Source: Burkholderia sp. Ax-1719 (GTDB taxonomy: Bacteria > Pseudomonadota > Gammaproteobacteria > Burkholderiales > Burkholderiaceae). From it: a DNA stretch of 64,000 nucleotides. The notes under the pieces were generated by a model. It was not told the origin of the DNA. It ran no database searches and saw nothing but the letters and a program-made list of their open reading frames with translations. Position 1 is the stretch's first letter; each line of letters opens with the position of its first letter. A program made the translations under genes and the position numbers. Location: the NCBI RefSeq assembly GCF_011753055.1, contig NZ_VWWJ01000017.1, positions 62,001 to 126,000 on the forward strand, read 5' to 3'. Positions 25,930-35,099 of this stretch are shown here, one piece after another.

Positions 25930-26328
25930 ATGCGTGGACTTGCGGTGATCGGCGCGGCGGTGCTGATGGCGGGCGTGACGGGCGTGGTGGGCATGACGGC
26001 CGGATGCGCGAATACGTCGGGGCTGGTCGGTGGATGGCGTGCGCCGGCCTTCGCCGATCTGCAGCAGATGTGCGGCGCCGGGCAGCGCGATTACGGCGCG
26101 GACACGCACGCGGTCTATTCGGCGGTCTATGACGCGTATGTCGCGAACCGCCACGGCAAGCTGACGCAGGATCAGTTCTGCGGTTTCCAGGCGGGTCTTG
26201 CACAGCACTACTCCGCGCCGGGCGGCGACGCGCAGGCGCGTAATGCGTGGATCACCTATCTCAATGCGCAGCGTGCGCAGGCTGTGACGTGGCGCGCGTC
26301 GGCAGACCCGACTCTGCGCGGCGGGTGA
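25930..26328 (+). CDS. Hypothetical small lipoprotein
   Basis: This 132-residue protein begins with a signal peptide and lipobox ending at Cys26 (MTAGC). The mature part has two further cysteines (QQMCG and QFCGF), which could form a disulfide in the periplasm, and several aromatic residues. GGGGATTGCG precedes the ATG. It is divergent from the HAD gene and followed by no clear terminator. I do not recognise the family; a small conserved Burkholderia lipoprotein is my guess. Confidence 0.7.
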   Translation: MRGLAVIGAAVLMAGVTGVVGMTAGCANTSGLVGGWRAPAFADLQQMCGAGQRDYGADTHAVYSAVYDAYVANRHGKLTQDQFCGFQAGLAQHYSAPGGDAQARNAWITYLNAQRAQAVTWRASADPTLRGG

Positions 26329-26378
26329 TCAAGCGATGAGCGAATTTTGAGCGAGCGCGAGAGCGCACTCACTGCGGG

Positions 26379-26425
26379 AAAAAAATGGTCACGCGGGCAT
26401 GAAGCGCGCGGGTCCGCGTGACCAT
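26379..26425 (-). terminator. Intrinsic terminator for the 65-aa gene
   Basis: ATGGTCACGCGG and CCGCGTGACCAT pair as a stem, and read on the - strand it ends in a T-run (AAAAAAA on the + strand at 26379). It lies about 155 bases after the 65-aa gene, the only - strand gene that could use it. Confidence 0.75.
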
Positions 26426-26581
26426 GCACTGCAGGCGCGAACGTCTACAGCCGTGCGCCTGCATCGGGGATGGGCTCGACACCGCGTTCTGACAGACGAT
26501 CCCGGCGTCCGTGCAGGTCGAGAGAATTCAGCAAACAGCAATCGTCGATGAGTAGCGGACAAATCGGACAGGTCGCCCGAT

Positions 26582-26779
26582 TCAGGAGCACCGTTTAATC
26601 GCGCGCAACGCAGAGTCGCCGATTTCGGTCAGTCGCCATTGCTGGAGGCCGGAGGCGAGGCGTTCCAGTTGGACGAGCTGGTGTTCGAGGAGGGCGTCCA
26701 GTTCTTCGCGTTCCATGTCGATCTGGTTGGGCGCGTCCTTCACTAGCAGCAGGGTGGCGAATTCATGCGGACTCAGCAT
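26582..26779 (-). CDS. Hypothetical 65-aa protein, winged-helix-like
   Basis: The 65-residue protein is acidic and helical, ending QQWRLTEIGDSALRAIKR, which looks like the last helix and wing of a MarR/ArsR-type winged helix (compare xLTxxGxxAL). It has no N-terminal recognition half, so it may be a domain remnant or a small regulator. A good Shine-Dalgarno (GGAGAGAAAG) sits just before the ATG on the - strand, which supports translation. A terminator follows at 26379. No close neighbours are functionally telling. Confidence 0.65.
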   Translation of the reverse strand: MLSPHEFATLLLVKDAPNQIDMEREELDALLEHQLVQLERLASGLQQWRLTEIGDSALRAIKRCS

Positions 26780-27702
26780 CTTTCTCTCCGTGTTGCCGCA
26801 TCAGAGGTCAACGAACGCGGCCGGGCTGGGGCGGCGTGCTGACAGTCATGCGGTGGGCGTGCGTGAAAGCCTGCGACGGCGCGATGCGCGTGCCGGATGG
26901 GCGGACCGTTTGCAGTGGTTGTTTCCTGTCGTTTGCTGTCGTGCATCATCACCATGGCAAGGCGAAGTGACGAAGCAGCGACGAATCAACCGAAATAACA
27001 AAACGGCATCCAGCCTGGATCGGCGCCGGGGAACTGCAGTGTAGGCAAACGCGCTGCGTTGTACAAACCACACCCCAAAAATATTCCATTTGACAATCGC
27101 TGCCTCCCGCGGCGGTCGAGGCGTGCGCGCAGATCCTTGATTTCACTTGAAGTTCGTGCCGCGACGCAAGAATGCGCAATGGTTCGCGCCGTCTCGTGAG
27201 GGCAGGTTCGATGCGATGCGCCATGCGTCGTTGCCGATGTTCATCGACGCGTACGTCATGCTTCGCGAGCATCGAAAGCGCGGGGTGCACATCGTCAAGG
27301 CGCAAATGTGGAAGGATTCCTCAGTTATGCGTTTTGGTGCGACATCGGCTTAACGCCAGCTTTCAGGCGCGCAGATTGCGCAGGATTGCAAACTGATGCG
27401 CGCCTGCAGCCGTCGGGCATAGCGCGAAACGTGACCCCGAAGCGATTGAAAGGCCGCTCGAAATCCGCTGTCCAAAGCAGATTGCATAAGTCTGGCTACC
27501 CGCTCACGAGGGGCTTACAGGTCGAACCTTCCCGGAACTGTGGGGATCGGGATCGGTCTGTGCTCTCAGACTGCAGCTTTGCGAAACAGCAGCTAAGATG
27601 AAGTAAAAAGGGCTGGTACCTTTCGCTACGCGGCCTGGGCGCAAGACCGGGTGGCGAGGACCGGTGCAGCATGGGCCGATACCGCTTTGGGAGCACGACA
27701 CA
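26780..27702. other. Gene-poor stretch of about 0.9 kb
   Basis: No convincing gene is visible. Several short open frames overlap on both strands without consistent codon bias or Shine-Dalgarno sites. One at 27147-27353 (+, TTG start, 68 codons) has a protein-like composition and might be a gene remnant. The stretch also contains AT-rich patches (around 27070-27090) and an unexplained GTCTG/CAGAC hairpin near 27555-27575. It may hold a small RNA or a decayed insertion. Confidence 0.4.
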
Positions 27703-28536
27703 ATGCGCAATGAAAACGAGCCAGGTCATGTGATGCCTTGGCGCATCGAAGACATCGACCTCACGCGGATCGACCGCAAGCGTGCCGCCGCCAACGAAGA
27801 CCTGATGGTGCTGTTGTGCGCCTCATCGTTTATCGAAAGCGGCTCGGATCTGTACACGAGCAATCTGAGCGTGTTCTTCAACGGCGATCCGGAAGTCTCC
27901 GACTGGCTCAACAACGAGTGGGAACACGAGGAGATGCAGCACGGTCGCGCGCTGAAGACCTACATCAACTACGTGTGGCCGGAATTCGACTGGGACACCG
28001 CGTTCCACAACTTCTTCGAGGAATATTCGAAGACCTGTTCGTTCGAAGAATTCGAGAAAACGCGTGCGCTGGAGATGGTCGCGCGCTGCGTGGTGGAGAC
28101 GGGTACGGCCACGCTCTATCGCGCGATCGGCGAATGCTCGGACGAGCCGGTGCTCAAGGAAATTACCGACAACATCCGCAGTGACGAAGTGCGCCACTAC
28201 AAGCACTTTTTCAAGTATTTCAAGAAGTACAACAAGGTGGAAGGGCAGGGTCGTCTGGCCGTGCTCGGTGCGCTGATGCGTCGCGTGATGGAGATCAAGA
28301 ACGAGGACTCGGAGATCGCGCTGCGTCACGTGTTCGCCGTGCGTTATCCCGATCGCGCGAAGGATGTCGCCTATAACCGCGAGCTGACGGCGCGCGTGAA
28401 CAAGCTGGTGCGGCACAACCTCTCTGCGGAGATGTGCGTGAAGATGCTGCTCAAGCCGCTCGACCTGCCCGCGCGCATCCAGCCGAGCGTGCATTACCCG
28501 CTCACGAAGATCACGCAGCACGTGTTTTTCCGCTGA
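27703..28536 (+). CDS. Ferritin-like diiron domain protein
   Basis: The 277-residue protein is mostly helical. Two ExxH motifs, WEHEEMQHG near residue 80 and RSDEVRHYKHFF near residue 165, together with acidic helices, are those of a ferritin-like four-helix diiron site. Members include rubrerythrin-like and diiron oxygenase-like proteins; which of these it is cannot be told. I start it at the ATG at 27703, with GGGAG nine bases upstream, instead of the GTG at 27664. It stands alone, followed by a bidirectional terminator. Confidence 0.82.
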   Translation: MRNENEPGHVMPWRIEDIDLTRIDRKRAAANEDLMVLLCASSFIESGSDLYTSNLSVFFNGDPEVSDWLNNEWEHEEMQHGRALKTYINYVWPEFDWDTAFHNFFEEYSKTCSFEEFEKTRALEMVARCVVETGTATLYRAIGECSDEPVLKEITDNIRSDEVRHYKHFFKYFKKYNKVEGQGRLAVLGALMRRVMEIKNEDSEIALRHVFAVRYPDRAKDVAYNRELTARVNKLVRHNLSAEMCVKMLLKPLDLPARIQPSVHYPLTKITQHVFFR

Positions 28537-28577
28537 TCTTTCCGCTGGTTTTTCAGCGCCGATCAAGAGATCAAAAC

Positions 28578-28604
28578 AAAAGGCCCGCTAACTAGCGGGC
28601 CTTT
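28578..28604. terminator. Bidirectional intrinsic terminator
   Basis: AAAGGCCCGCT and GCGGGCCTTT form a perfect hairpin with short T-runs on both strands, between the ferritin-like gene (+) and the convergent rhlE gene (-). Confidence 0.8.
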
Positions 28605-28634
28605 GTTCATCTGGCTGACGTGCTGTCGTGCAGC

Positions 28635-30290
28635 TTAACGATCGCGCTGACCGTTGCCGTCGCGACGCGAGCCGCCCGGACGGCCGCCGAGCAGGGCGCC
28701 GGGGTTCGACTGCGGCTTGCGCTGCGGACGGCCCAGTGCGCTCTCGTGCGACACGCCGCGCTGGCTTTCGCGGCGCGTGTGCTCGCCACGGTTGCCCTGG
28801 TTTGCGCCGGGGTTGGCGCCGTGGTTCGCTGCGCCTTGCTGCTTCACCGGCTTGGCGGTGCGGATGCCGTTCGACGCGGGCTTGGCGGCGCGCTGGCCAC
28901 CGTTGCCGCCATTGCCACCGTTACCACCACTACCAGCCGAAGCGCGATTGCCGTCACGGCCACCCTCGCGGCCGCCTTCACGGTTCCCGCCACGCGACTC
29001 GCCGCGACCCTGCGCAGGCTTCGCGCCGCCACCGTTGCCACCTTGCGAGGCACCGCGCCCCTGGCCTTGCTGCTGGCCGCGTCCCTGACCTTGCTGCTGA
29101 CCACGGCCTTGCGGCTGGCCACGACGCTGGATCGGTTCCGGCTTGGCGTTCGGATCCGGCTCGAAGCCCGGAATGACTTCCTGCGGCACCGGACGCTTGA
29201 TGAGGCGCTCGATATCCTTGAGCAGCTGGTGTTCGTCGACGCAAACGAGCGACACCGCTTCGCCCGTCGCACCCGCGCGGCCCGTGCGGCCGATGCGGTG
29301 CACGTAGTCTTCCGGCACGTTCGGCAGATCGAAGTTGACCACGTGCGGCAGTTGATCGATGTCGATGCCGCGCGCGGCGATGTCGGTTGCCACCAGCACC
29401 TGCAGCGTGCCGTCCTTGAACTCGCTCAGGGCGCGCGTACGCGCCGACTGGCTCTTGTTGCCGTGGATCGCCAGCGCGCTGATGTCGTCCTTCGTCAGCT
29501 GTTCGGCCAGACGGTTCGCGCCGTGCTTGGTGCGCGTGAACACCAGCACCTGGAACCAGTTGTGCTGGCGGATCAGATGCGTGAGCAGTTCGCGCTTGCG
29601 ATCGCGATCGACCGGGTAGACCTTCTGCGCCACGGTTTCCGCCGTGGTGTTGCGGCGCGCGACTTCGATCAGCGCGGGCGAGTCGAGCAGGCTGTCGGCG
29701 AGCGCCTTGATTTCGTCGGCGAAAGTAGCCGAGAACAGCAGGTTCTGGCGCTTGGGCGGCAGCTTGGCGAGCACGCGCTTGATGTCGTGGATGAAGCCCA
29801 TGTCGAGCATGCGGTCGGCTTCGTCGAGCACGAGGATTTCGAGCTGCGAGAGGTCGATCGTCTTTTGCTGCATGTGGTCGAGCAGACGGCCGGGCGTGGC
29901 CACCACGATATCGACGCCGCGCTTGAGCGCGTCGATCTGCGGATTGATGCCAACACCGCCGAACATCACCGTCGACTTGATCTTCAGGTACTTGCCGTAG
30001 GCGCGCACGCTTTCTTCCACCTGGGCGGCGAGCTCGCGCGTGGGCGTGAGGATCAGCGCGCGCACGACGCGCTTGCCGCTGGCGTGGGGCGCCATGTCGG
30101 TCAGGCGTTGCAGGATCGGCAGCGTGAAGCCGGCGGTCTTGCCGGTGCCGGTCTGCGCGCCGGCGAGCAGGTCGCCGCCGCCGAGCACGGCCGGAATAGC
30201 TTGCGTCTGGATGGGCGTGGGCGTGGTGTAGCCCAGTTCGTTGACAGCGCGGACCAGCGGTTCGGACAAGCCGAGAGAATCAAAAGACAT
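28635..30290 (-). CDS. rhlE: ATP-dependent RNA helicase RhlE
   Basis: The 551-residue DEAD-box helicase has the Q-motif (TTPTPIQTQAIP), motif I AGAQTGTGKTAGF, motif II VLDEADRML, motif III SAT, and the C-terminal helicase motifs ATDIAARGIDI and HRIGRTGRAG. It unwinds structured RNA and is linked to ribosome assembly and cold adaptation. The last 170 residues are a Gly/Gln/Arg/Asn-rich tail with repeated GQGRGQQQ and GGNGGN units, an RNA-binding low-complexity region. The ATG at 30290 is preceded by its own promoter region; the longer frame to 30455 is not supported. Confidence 0.95.
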   Translation of the reverse strand: MSFDSLGLSEPLVRAVNELGYTTPTPIQTQAIPAVLGGGDLLAGAQTGTGKTAGFTLPILQRLTDMAPHASGKRVVRALILTPTRELAAQVEESVRAYGKYLKIKSTVMFGGVGINPQIDALKRGVDIVVATPGRLLDHMQQKTIDLSQLEILVLDEADRMLDMGFIHDIKRVLAKLPPKRQNLLFSATFADEIKALADSLLDSPALIEVARRNTTAETVAQKVYPVDRDRKRELLTHLIRQHNWFQVLVFTRTKHGANRLAEQLTKDDISALAIHGNKSQSARTRALSEFKDGTLQVLVATDIAARGIDIDQLPHVVNFDLPNVPEDYVHRIGRTGRAGATGEAVSLVCVDEHQLLKDIERLIKRPVPQEVIPGFEPDPNAKPEPIQRRGQPQGRGQQQGQGRGQQQGQGRGASQGGNGGGAKPAQGRGESRGGNREGGREGGRDGNRASAGSGGNGGNGGNGGQRAAKPASNGIRTAKPVKQQGAANHGANPGANQGNRGEHTRRESQRGVSHESALGRPQRKPQSNPGALLGGRPGGSRRDGNGQRDR

Positions 30291-30553
30291 AAACACCTGT
30301 TGTATTGCAGTATCGCGGGCGGCGGGCGCAGCCGTCATCCGGCGCGCTGCACGGCGCGGCTTGCTGTCTACGCAAACCCGGCGCGCGCATCCGCTCGCGT
30401 TTTTTCGGACGGCGCGCCAGTGCGCGCGCCGCTTGTCGACGCTCCCGGGGAGCATCGGCTGGCATAGGGTTGCATCGCACGGCAGCGGACACTGCGGCCG
30501 CCGCGCGATGGGCTTCGTGTGGATTCCCGGGGGACGTTTCCCGAGGCGACGCG

Positions 30554-31174
30554 TCAGGCGACGTAGCCCGCGACGCTCACGAATTGACAGACGCTCCCGG
30601 CGAGCACGAACAGATGCCAGATTCCATGTCCGTGCCGGATGCGTTCGTCATTGACGAAAAAATAAATGCCGACGCTGTAGATGATGCCGCCGGCCAGCAA
30701 CCACGCGGTGCCGGCGGGCGGCAGCGTGCTGATGAGCGGTTTGACCGCGACCAGCGCGAGCCAGCCCATCACCACGTACAGCACCATCGACAACATTCGC
30801 GTTCGGCGCCCGAGCGTAAGCTCCTGCACAATGCCGAGCGCGGCAAGCCCCCAGCTCACGCCGAAGAGCGACCAGCCCCACGGCCCGCGCAGCGTAACGA
30901 GCGAGAACGGAGTATAGCTGCCCGCGATCAGCAGATAGATCGCGGCATGATCGCACTTCTGCAGCACGGCCTTGATGCGCGGACCGCGCACACCGTGATA
31001 CAGCGTGGAAATCGTGTACAGCGCGCACAGCATCGCGCCATAGACGGCGAAGCTCACGACCTTGTACGCGTCGTGATCGAGCGCGCCGAGCGTCACGAGC
31101 GAAACCAGCCCCGCGATCGACAACATTGCGCCCACGAGGTGAGTAATGCTGTTCAGACGCTCACCAGCGTGCAT
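30554..31174 (-). CDS. Hemolysin III (PAQR/YqfA) family membrane protein
   Basis: This 206-residue protein has seven hydrophobic helices and the family signatures HAGERLNSITHLVGA at the start, STLYHGVRGP (conserved His) after helix 2 and the end IRHGHGIWHLFVL. These His and Asp residues form the metal site of the PAQR superfamily. An AAGGAG lies seven bases before the ATG at 31174; the longer frame to 31375 has no signal. Function in bacteria is poorly known despite the name. Confidence 0.9.
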   Translation of the reverse strand: MHAGERLNSITHLVGAMLSIAGLVSLVTLGALDHDAYKVVSFAVYGAMLCALYTISTLYHGVRGPRIKAVLQKCDHAAIYLLIAGSYTPFSLVTLRGPWGWSLFGVSWGLAALGIVQELTLGRRTRMLSMVLYVVMGWLALVAVKPLISTLPPAGTAWLLAGGIIYSVGIYFFVNDERIRHGHGIWHLFVLAGSVCQFVSVAGYVA

Positions 31175-31392
31175 GACGACAACTCCTTGTTCTTCTTGCC
31201 CCGTGGCGTCGGCATGTCGATCCCGGTCGTCATGCCGATCCGGCACCGGAAACGCAGCAAACCCGCTTTGCCGTGGCTTCCGTGCGCCTGTCGCGCCGTG
31301 CTTAAAAAACTGTTCGTTCAACTGTTCTGGGCGTTTTATAGCTAAAAATCGCCCGAAAACTGCCTGAAAACACACCTGGACCGCTAAATAGC

Positions 31393-31431
31393 GAAGGGCG
31401 CAGCCGACGGCGTTTTGCCGGCTGCGCCCTT
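31393..31431 (-). terminator. Hairpin after the triheme cytochrome gene
   Basis: AAGGGCGCAGCC and GGCTGCGCCCTT pair perfectly around a 14-base loop, 33 bases past the stop of the - strand cytochrome gene. The T-run is weak, so termination is probable but not certain. Confidence 0.6.
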
Positions 31432-31463
31432 ATCAGGCAAGCATCACTATAGCAGGGCGAACC

Positions 31464-32759
31464 CTAGTCGAGCGGCGCGGAGCGCAGATCGGCCACCTGC
31501 TGTGGAGACACCGGCGTGCCCTTGTTGCCCCACGACATGCGAATAAAGGTCACGACCGCTGCCACTTCCTGATTCGACAGCGCTTGCGCGAACGGCGGCA
31601 TGCCATACGGGCGCGGATTGCCCTGCGTGCTGGGCGGATAGCCGCCATTGAGCACCATGCGGATCGGATTCACAGCCGAGTGCATCTGGATCGACTGGTT
31701 GTTCGCGAGCGGCGGGAAATTCGGCGGCATGCCGAGGCCGTTCTCCGCGTGACACTTTGCACACTGGTCATGGTAGATCTTCTGACCTTGCTGTAAGAGT
31801 TCGCCGCCGAACGTATCCGAGGTTTCCATCTGCATGTTCTCGGGCGCTTCCTTCTTCTGCGGAATCGTCTTGAGATAGGTCGCCATCGCCTGGATGTCGT
31901 CGTCGGAGACGTATTGCAGACTGTTGTGGATCACGTCCGCCATCGGGCCGAATACCGCGCCGCGCTCGGACACGCCAGTCTTGAGCAGGCTCGCAATGTC
32001 CTTCATGTCCCAGTCGCCCAGACCGCCTTCGCTCGACGTGAGCGAGGGCGCGTACCAGTTCTGCAGCGGAATCAGCCCGCCCGCGAACGCCGAGGAATTC
32101 ACCGGCGCGCCCATCATGTTGATCGACGTATGGCACATGCCGCAGTGGCCCAGCCCTTCGACCAGATACGCGCCGCGGTTCCACTCGACCGACTTGGTGG
32201 GATCGGGCTTGTACTCGCCTTCACGGAAGAACAGCGTGCGCCAGCCGATCAGCAGATTGCGGTTGTTGAACGGGAATTTCAGCTCGTGCGGACGGCTCGG
32301 CACGTTCACCGGCGGCACCGAGCGCAGATAGGCGTAGATCGCGTCTGAATCCGCGCGTGAGACCTTCGTGTAGCTCGTGAACGGGAAGGCCGGATAGAGC
32401 AGGCTGCCGTCCTTCGAGCGGCCCGTGTGCATGGCGCGGTAGAAGTCGTCGGCGCTCCATTTGCCGATGCCGGCTTTGTCGTCGGGCGTGATGTTCGGCG
32501 TGTAGAGCGTGCCGAACGGCGTCGCCATCGGCAGGCCGCCCGCGAAGATCTTGCCGCCGCGCACCGTGTGGCAGGCGATACAGTCGCCGGCGCGGGCGAG
32601 ATACTCGCCCTTCTTGATGAGATCGGACTGATCGGCGGGCGTGGCCGCTTGCGCCGAGCTGTTGTGCAGATAGGTGTTGCCGGTCCACAGCACGGGCACG
32701 AGCGCCGCGGCGGCGGCGAACACGACTGCGGACAGGGCGAACAGGGACTTGCGGTTCAT
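31464..32759 (-). CDS. Periplasmic/membrane c-type cytochrome with three heme sites
   Basis: The 431-residue protein begins with a signal or anchor helix and contains three CxxCH motifs: CIACH at 60-64, CGMCH near 205 and CAKCH near 332. This arrangement resembles the cytochrome c subunit of membrane-bound alcohol or gluconate dehydrogenases, but no flavoprotein subunit is next to it. GGGAGACAG precedes the ATG on the - strand. It follows the diheme cytochrome by 21 bases, so the pair probably forms an electron-transfer chain to a terminal oxidase or from a remote dehydrogenase. Confidence 0.9.
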   Translation of the reverse strand: MNRKSLFALSAVVFAAAAALVPVLWTGNTYLHNSSAQAATPADQSDLIKKGEYLARAGDCIACHTVRGGKIFAGGLPMATPFGTLYTPNITPDDKAGIGKWSADDFYRAMHTGRSKDGSLLYPAFPFTSYTKVSRADSDAIYAYLRSVPPVNVPSRPHELKFPFNNRNLLIGWRTLFFREGEYKPDPTKSVEWNRGAYLVEGLGHCGMCHTSINMMGAPVNSSAFAGGLIPLQNWYAPSLTSSEGGLGDWDMKDIASLLKTGVSERGAVFGPMADVIHNSLQYVSDDDIQAMATYLKTIPQKKEAPENMQMETSDTFGGELLQQGQKIYHDQCAKCHAENGLGMPPNFPPLANNQSIQMHSAVNPIRMVLNGGYPPSTQGNPRPYGMPPFAQALSNQEVAAVVTFIRMSWGNKGTPVSPQQVADLRSAPLD

Positions 32760-32780
32760 ATGGCTGTCTCCCCCGGCGCG

Positions 32781-33536
32781 TTATTGCGGTTCGCTGCCGC
32801 AGGCAAGCGGCGTCTTCAACGAGCCAGCCGCTGCCGGCACGGGATTTTGCGGCGCATTTTGCGTCGAGAGCCAGGCCGCCACCGCGTTCACATCGTCGTC
32901 GGTGAGGCGTGTGGCGATCTCGTGCATGCAGTCGGGCGCCTTGGCATGACGCGAACCCGAACGCCATGCGCCGATCTGCGCGCTCATGTAGTCCGCATGC
33001 AGCCCGACCAGCCCCGGAATCGCCGGCTCCATGCCGGTGAGCTTGCCGCCGTGACAGGCGACGCACGCGGGCACCTGCCGCGCCGCATCGCCGTGCATCA
33101 CGATGGCCTCGCCGCGCGCGAGCACGCTGTCGCCGACGTTCGGCTTCGCAGGCGGGGGATAGGGCGGCCGCTGCTGCGAGAAGTACGTGGCGATCTCGTG
33201 CAGATATTCGTCGGAGAGATAGGTGACCAGGTAATTCATCGGAGGGTACTTGCGGCGCCCGTCACGAAAATTCATCAACTGGTTGTAGAGATACTCGGCG
33301 GGTTTGCCGGCCAGGCGCGGGAAGTAGTCGTTGTCCGTTCCCTGGCCGTGCGAGCCGTGACAGGCGGTGCAGCCCTGCACGCGCGATTCGATCGTGTCGG
33401 GGGCTTTCGGTTGCGGGGTCTGTGCGGACGCTGCGCTGAAGATTCCGGTCGTGCCGAATAGCAGTGCGGCTCCCAGCGGCGCGACGAGGGCAATGAGCGG
33501 TCGGAGGATACGTCTTGGGGACACGCGTGACTCCAT
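32781..33536 (-). CDS. Diheme cytochrome c4-like protein
   Basis: The 251-residue protein has a signal peptide ending near AASAQ and two CxxCH sites: CTACHGSHGQG near residue 55 and CVACHGGKL near residue 155. Two tandem class I domains of about 100 residues each fit cytochrome c4, which passes electrons to cbb3-type or other oxidases. It is upstream of the triheme cytochrome with a 21-base gap and is divergent from copD. Confidence 0.88.
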   Translation of the reverse strand: MESRVSPRRILRPLIALVAPLGAALLFGTTGIFSAASAQTPQPKAPDTIESRVQGCTACHGSHGQGTDNDYFPRLAGKPAEYLYNQLMNFRDGRRKYPPMNYLVTYLSDEYLHEIATYFSQQRPPYPPPAKPNVGDSVLARGEAIVMHGDAARQVPACVACHGGKLTGMEPAIPGLVGLHADYMSAQIGAWRSGSRHAKAPDCMHEIATRLTDDDVNAVAAWLSTQNAPQNPVPAAAGSLKTPLACGSEPQ

Positions 33537-34104
33537 TCTTTATCGTGGACCTGACCAGGCTTCGTGCGGCCCGGCTTGAGGCTGCGCGCGATGAAAGCGA
33601 AGAGACCGTGCGCGCTGCGGCGACGCAGCCAACTTGATCATCGCGACCCGATAGAGACTTTTTGCCACAACTGCCGAGGGGCCGCCAACGCGGGCTTGCC
33701 CGAACTCGAACGCGGCGGATGGTCGCAACGACGCCGGTTATGATTCTGCACCTGTTAGCCGATCCGTGACTCGGGATTGTCCCTGCCTTTTGCGATGATT
33801 TTTCGCGTCGGCCATCCCAACTTTCGAGATAACGATGATGCCGACGTTGAACCGATCGGTGCTTCGGCTATCGAAGCAGGCGCGTCCCGAAAAGGCGCGC
33901 CGCTTGCCCTGAACCTTGCCCACGACTGCCTGGCCTGCCTGGCTGCTGAATCCTTGTTGTTTCCTTGCCACTTGTCTCGATGACTCCAATTGCACTTTCC
34001 ACGCTTCCCGTTTCGATCTCGCAAGCGCGCCTTGATGAGCGCGCGTGCTGCGTTTCGCCCGCTCGATCGCGTCCATGCCTCCAGCCGCGGGAGGACGCCG
34101 CGCG
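33537..34104. other. Intergenic region between the cytochrome pair and copD
   Basis: About 570 bases with no convincing gene. A 112-codon frame on the - strand (33738-34076) and one of 68 codons on the + strand (33777-33983) overlap each other and lack supporting signals. The region presumably carries divergent promoters for the cytochrome pair and copD. Confidence 0.5.
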
Positions 34105-35031
34105 ATGAAAGCTGACTGGCTCTGGATCGGGCAGGTCGCGATGGCCGCCCTCGTGAATCTCGCCTATGCCTTCGCGCTGGGCTCCGCGCTATATGGCGCC
34201 TGGCTGGAGAAGGACGCCCGCAGCGCCGTCGCGCCCGCGCGCCTGGCCTGGCTGCGCGCGCAACGCTCGCTGCGTGCGGCCTCGCTCGTGCTGGTCGTCG
34301 CGCTCGCCATGTGGCTGCTGTACGAAAGCGCGTCGATCAGCGGCGAAACACTGCCGGGCGCATTCGGCGTGATCTCGACCGTGCTCACGCAGACGCACGT
34401 GGGCCATGCGTGGAGCATCGCGTTTGCCGGCGCGCTCGTGCTGCTGGCAACGGCGCTCGCATCGAACAGTCCGCTGCGTGACGGCGTGATGTGGCTGGCG
34501 ATCATCGTGGTGGCGGCGGGGCGCGCGGGTCTCGGTCATGCGGCCGACGCGGGCTTCGCCTCGGCGGCGCTGGGTCTGCACACGCTGCACGTGTTGAGCG
34601 CGAGCGCCTGGAGCGGCATCGTGATGGCGGGCGGGCTGGCGGTGCTGCCCGCGCTGGGCGCATCGACGGCGCGCGGCGTGCTGATCCGCACGGCCGGGCA
34701 GGTGTCGAACGTGGCGCTGTTCGCCGTCGGCCTCGTGCTGGCGACGGGCGTGTTCAACGGCATTCGCGGCACCGGTGGCTCGATCGAGGCGCTGGAGGTC
34801 AGCACGTGGGGTCACGTACTGCTCGCCAAACTTGCGCTCGTGGCGCTGGCGCTGCTGCTAGGCGGCTTCAACCGCATGGTGGCGATGCCCGAACTGCGCC
34901 GTGCGGCCTCGACCGGCGCGGCCCGGCGCTTCGTCAACGTGCTGCATCTCGAAGCGCTCGTGATGATGGCCGTGCTGGTGGTGGCGGCCGCGCTCGCGCA
35001 CAGCGTGCCGGGCTACGTGTTGCAGGGCTGA
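34105..35031 (+). CDS. copD: CopD-family copper resistance/import membrane protein
   Basis: The 308-residue protein has eight hydrophobic helices. Conserved features of CopD are the LGLHTLHVLSASAWSGIVMAG stretch in the middle (His/Trp pattern) and HVLLAKLALVALALLLGGFNR. CopD proteins move copper across the inner membrane, often with CopC, which is missing here. GGAGG ten bases upstream supports the ATG at 34105. Its role may be to supply copper to an oxidase that takes electrons from the adjacent cytochromes. Confidence 0.87.
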   Translation: MKADWLWIGQVAMAALVNLAYAFALGSALYGAWLEKDARSAVAPARLAWLRAQRSLRAASLVLVVALAMWLLYESASISGETLPGAFGVISTVLTQTHVGHAWSIAFAGALVLLATALASNSPLRDGVMWLAIIVVAAGRAGLGHAADAGFASAALGLHTLHVLSASAWSGIVMAGGLAVLPALGASTARGVLIRTAGQVSNVALFAVGLVLATGVFNGIRGTGGSIEALEVSTWGHVLLAKLALVALALLLGGFNRMVAMPELRRAASTGAARRFVNVLHLEALVMMAVLVVAAALAHSVPGYVLQG

Positions 35032-35099
35032 AACGTCGCCTGGAAAGCGTGGCGCTGAGCTAACGTTGCGCGCTCACGCGTCTTGCTTAAACCCAGCCG

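Noticed and set aside
27147..27353. Possible 68-codon gene in the gene-poor stretch
   Set aside because: It has a TTG start and no ribosome-binding site. Protein-like composition alone is weak evidence, so it is only mentioned as a possible remnant.
33738..34076. Possible 112-codon gene on the - strand before copD
   Set aside because: No Shine-Dalgarno, no recognisable fold and a competing frame on the other strand.
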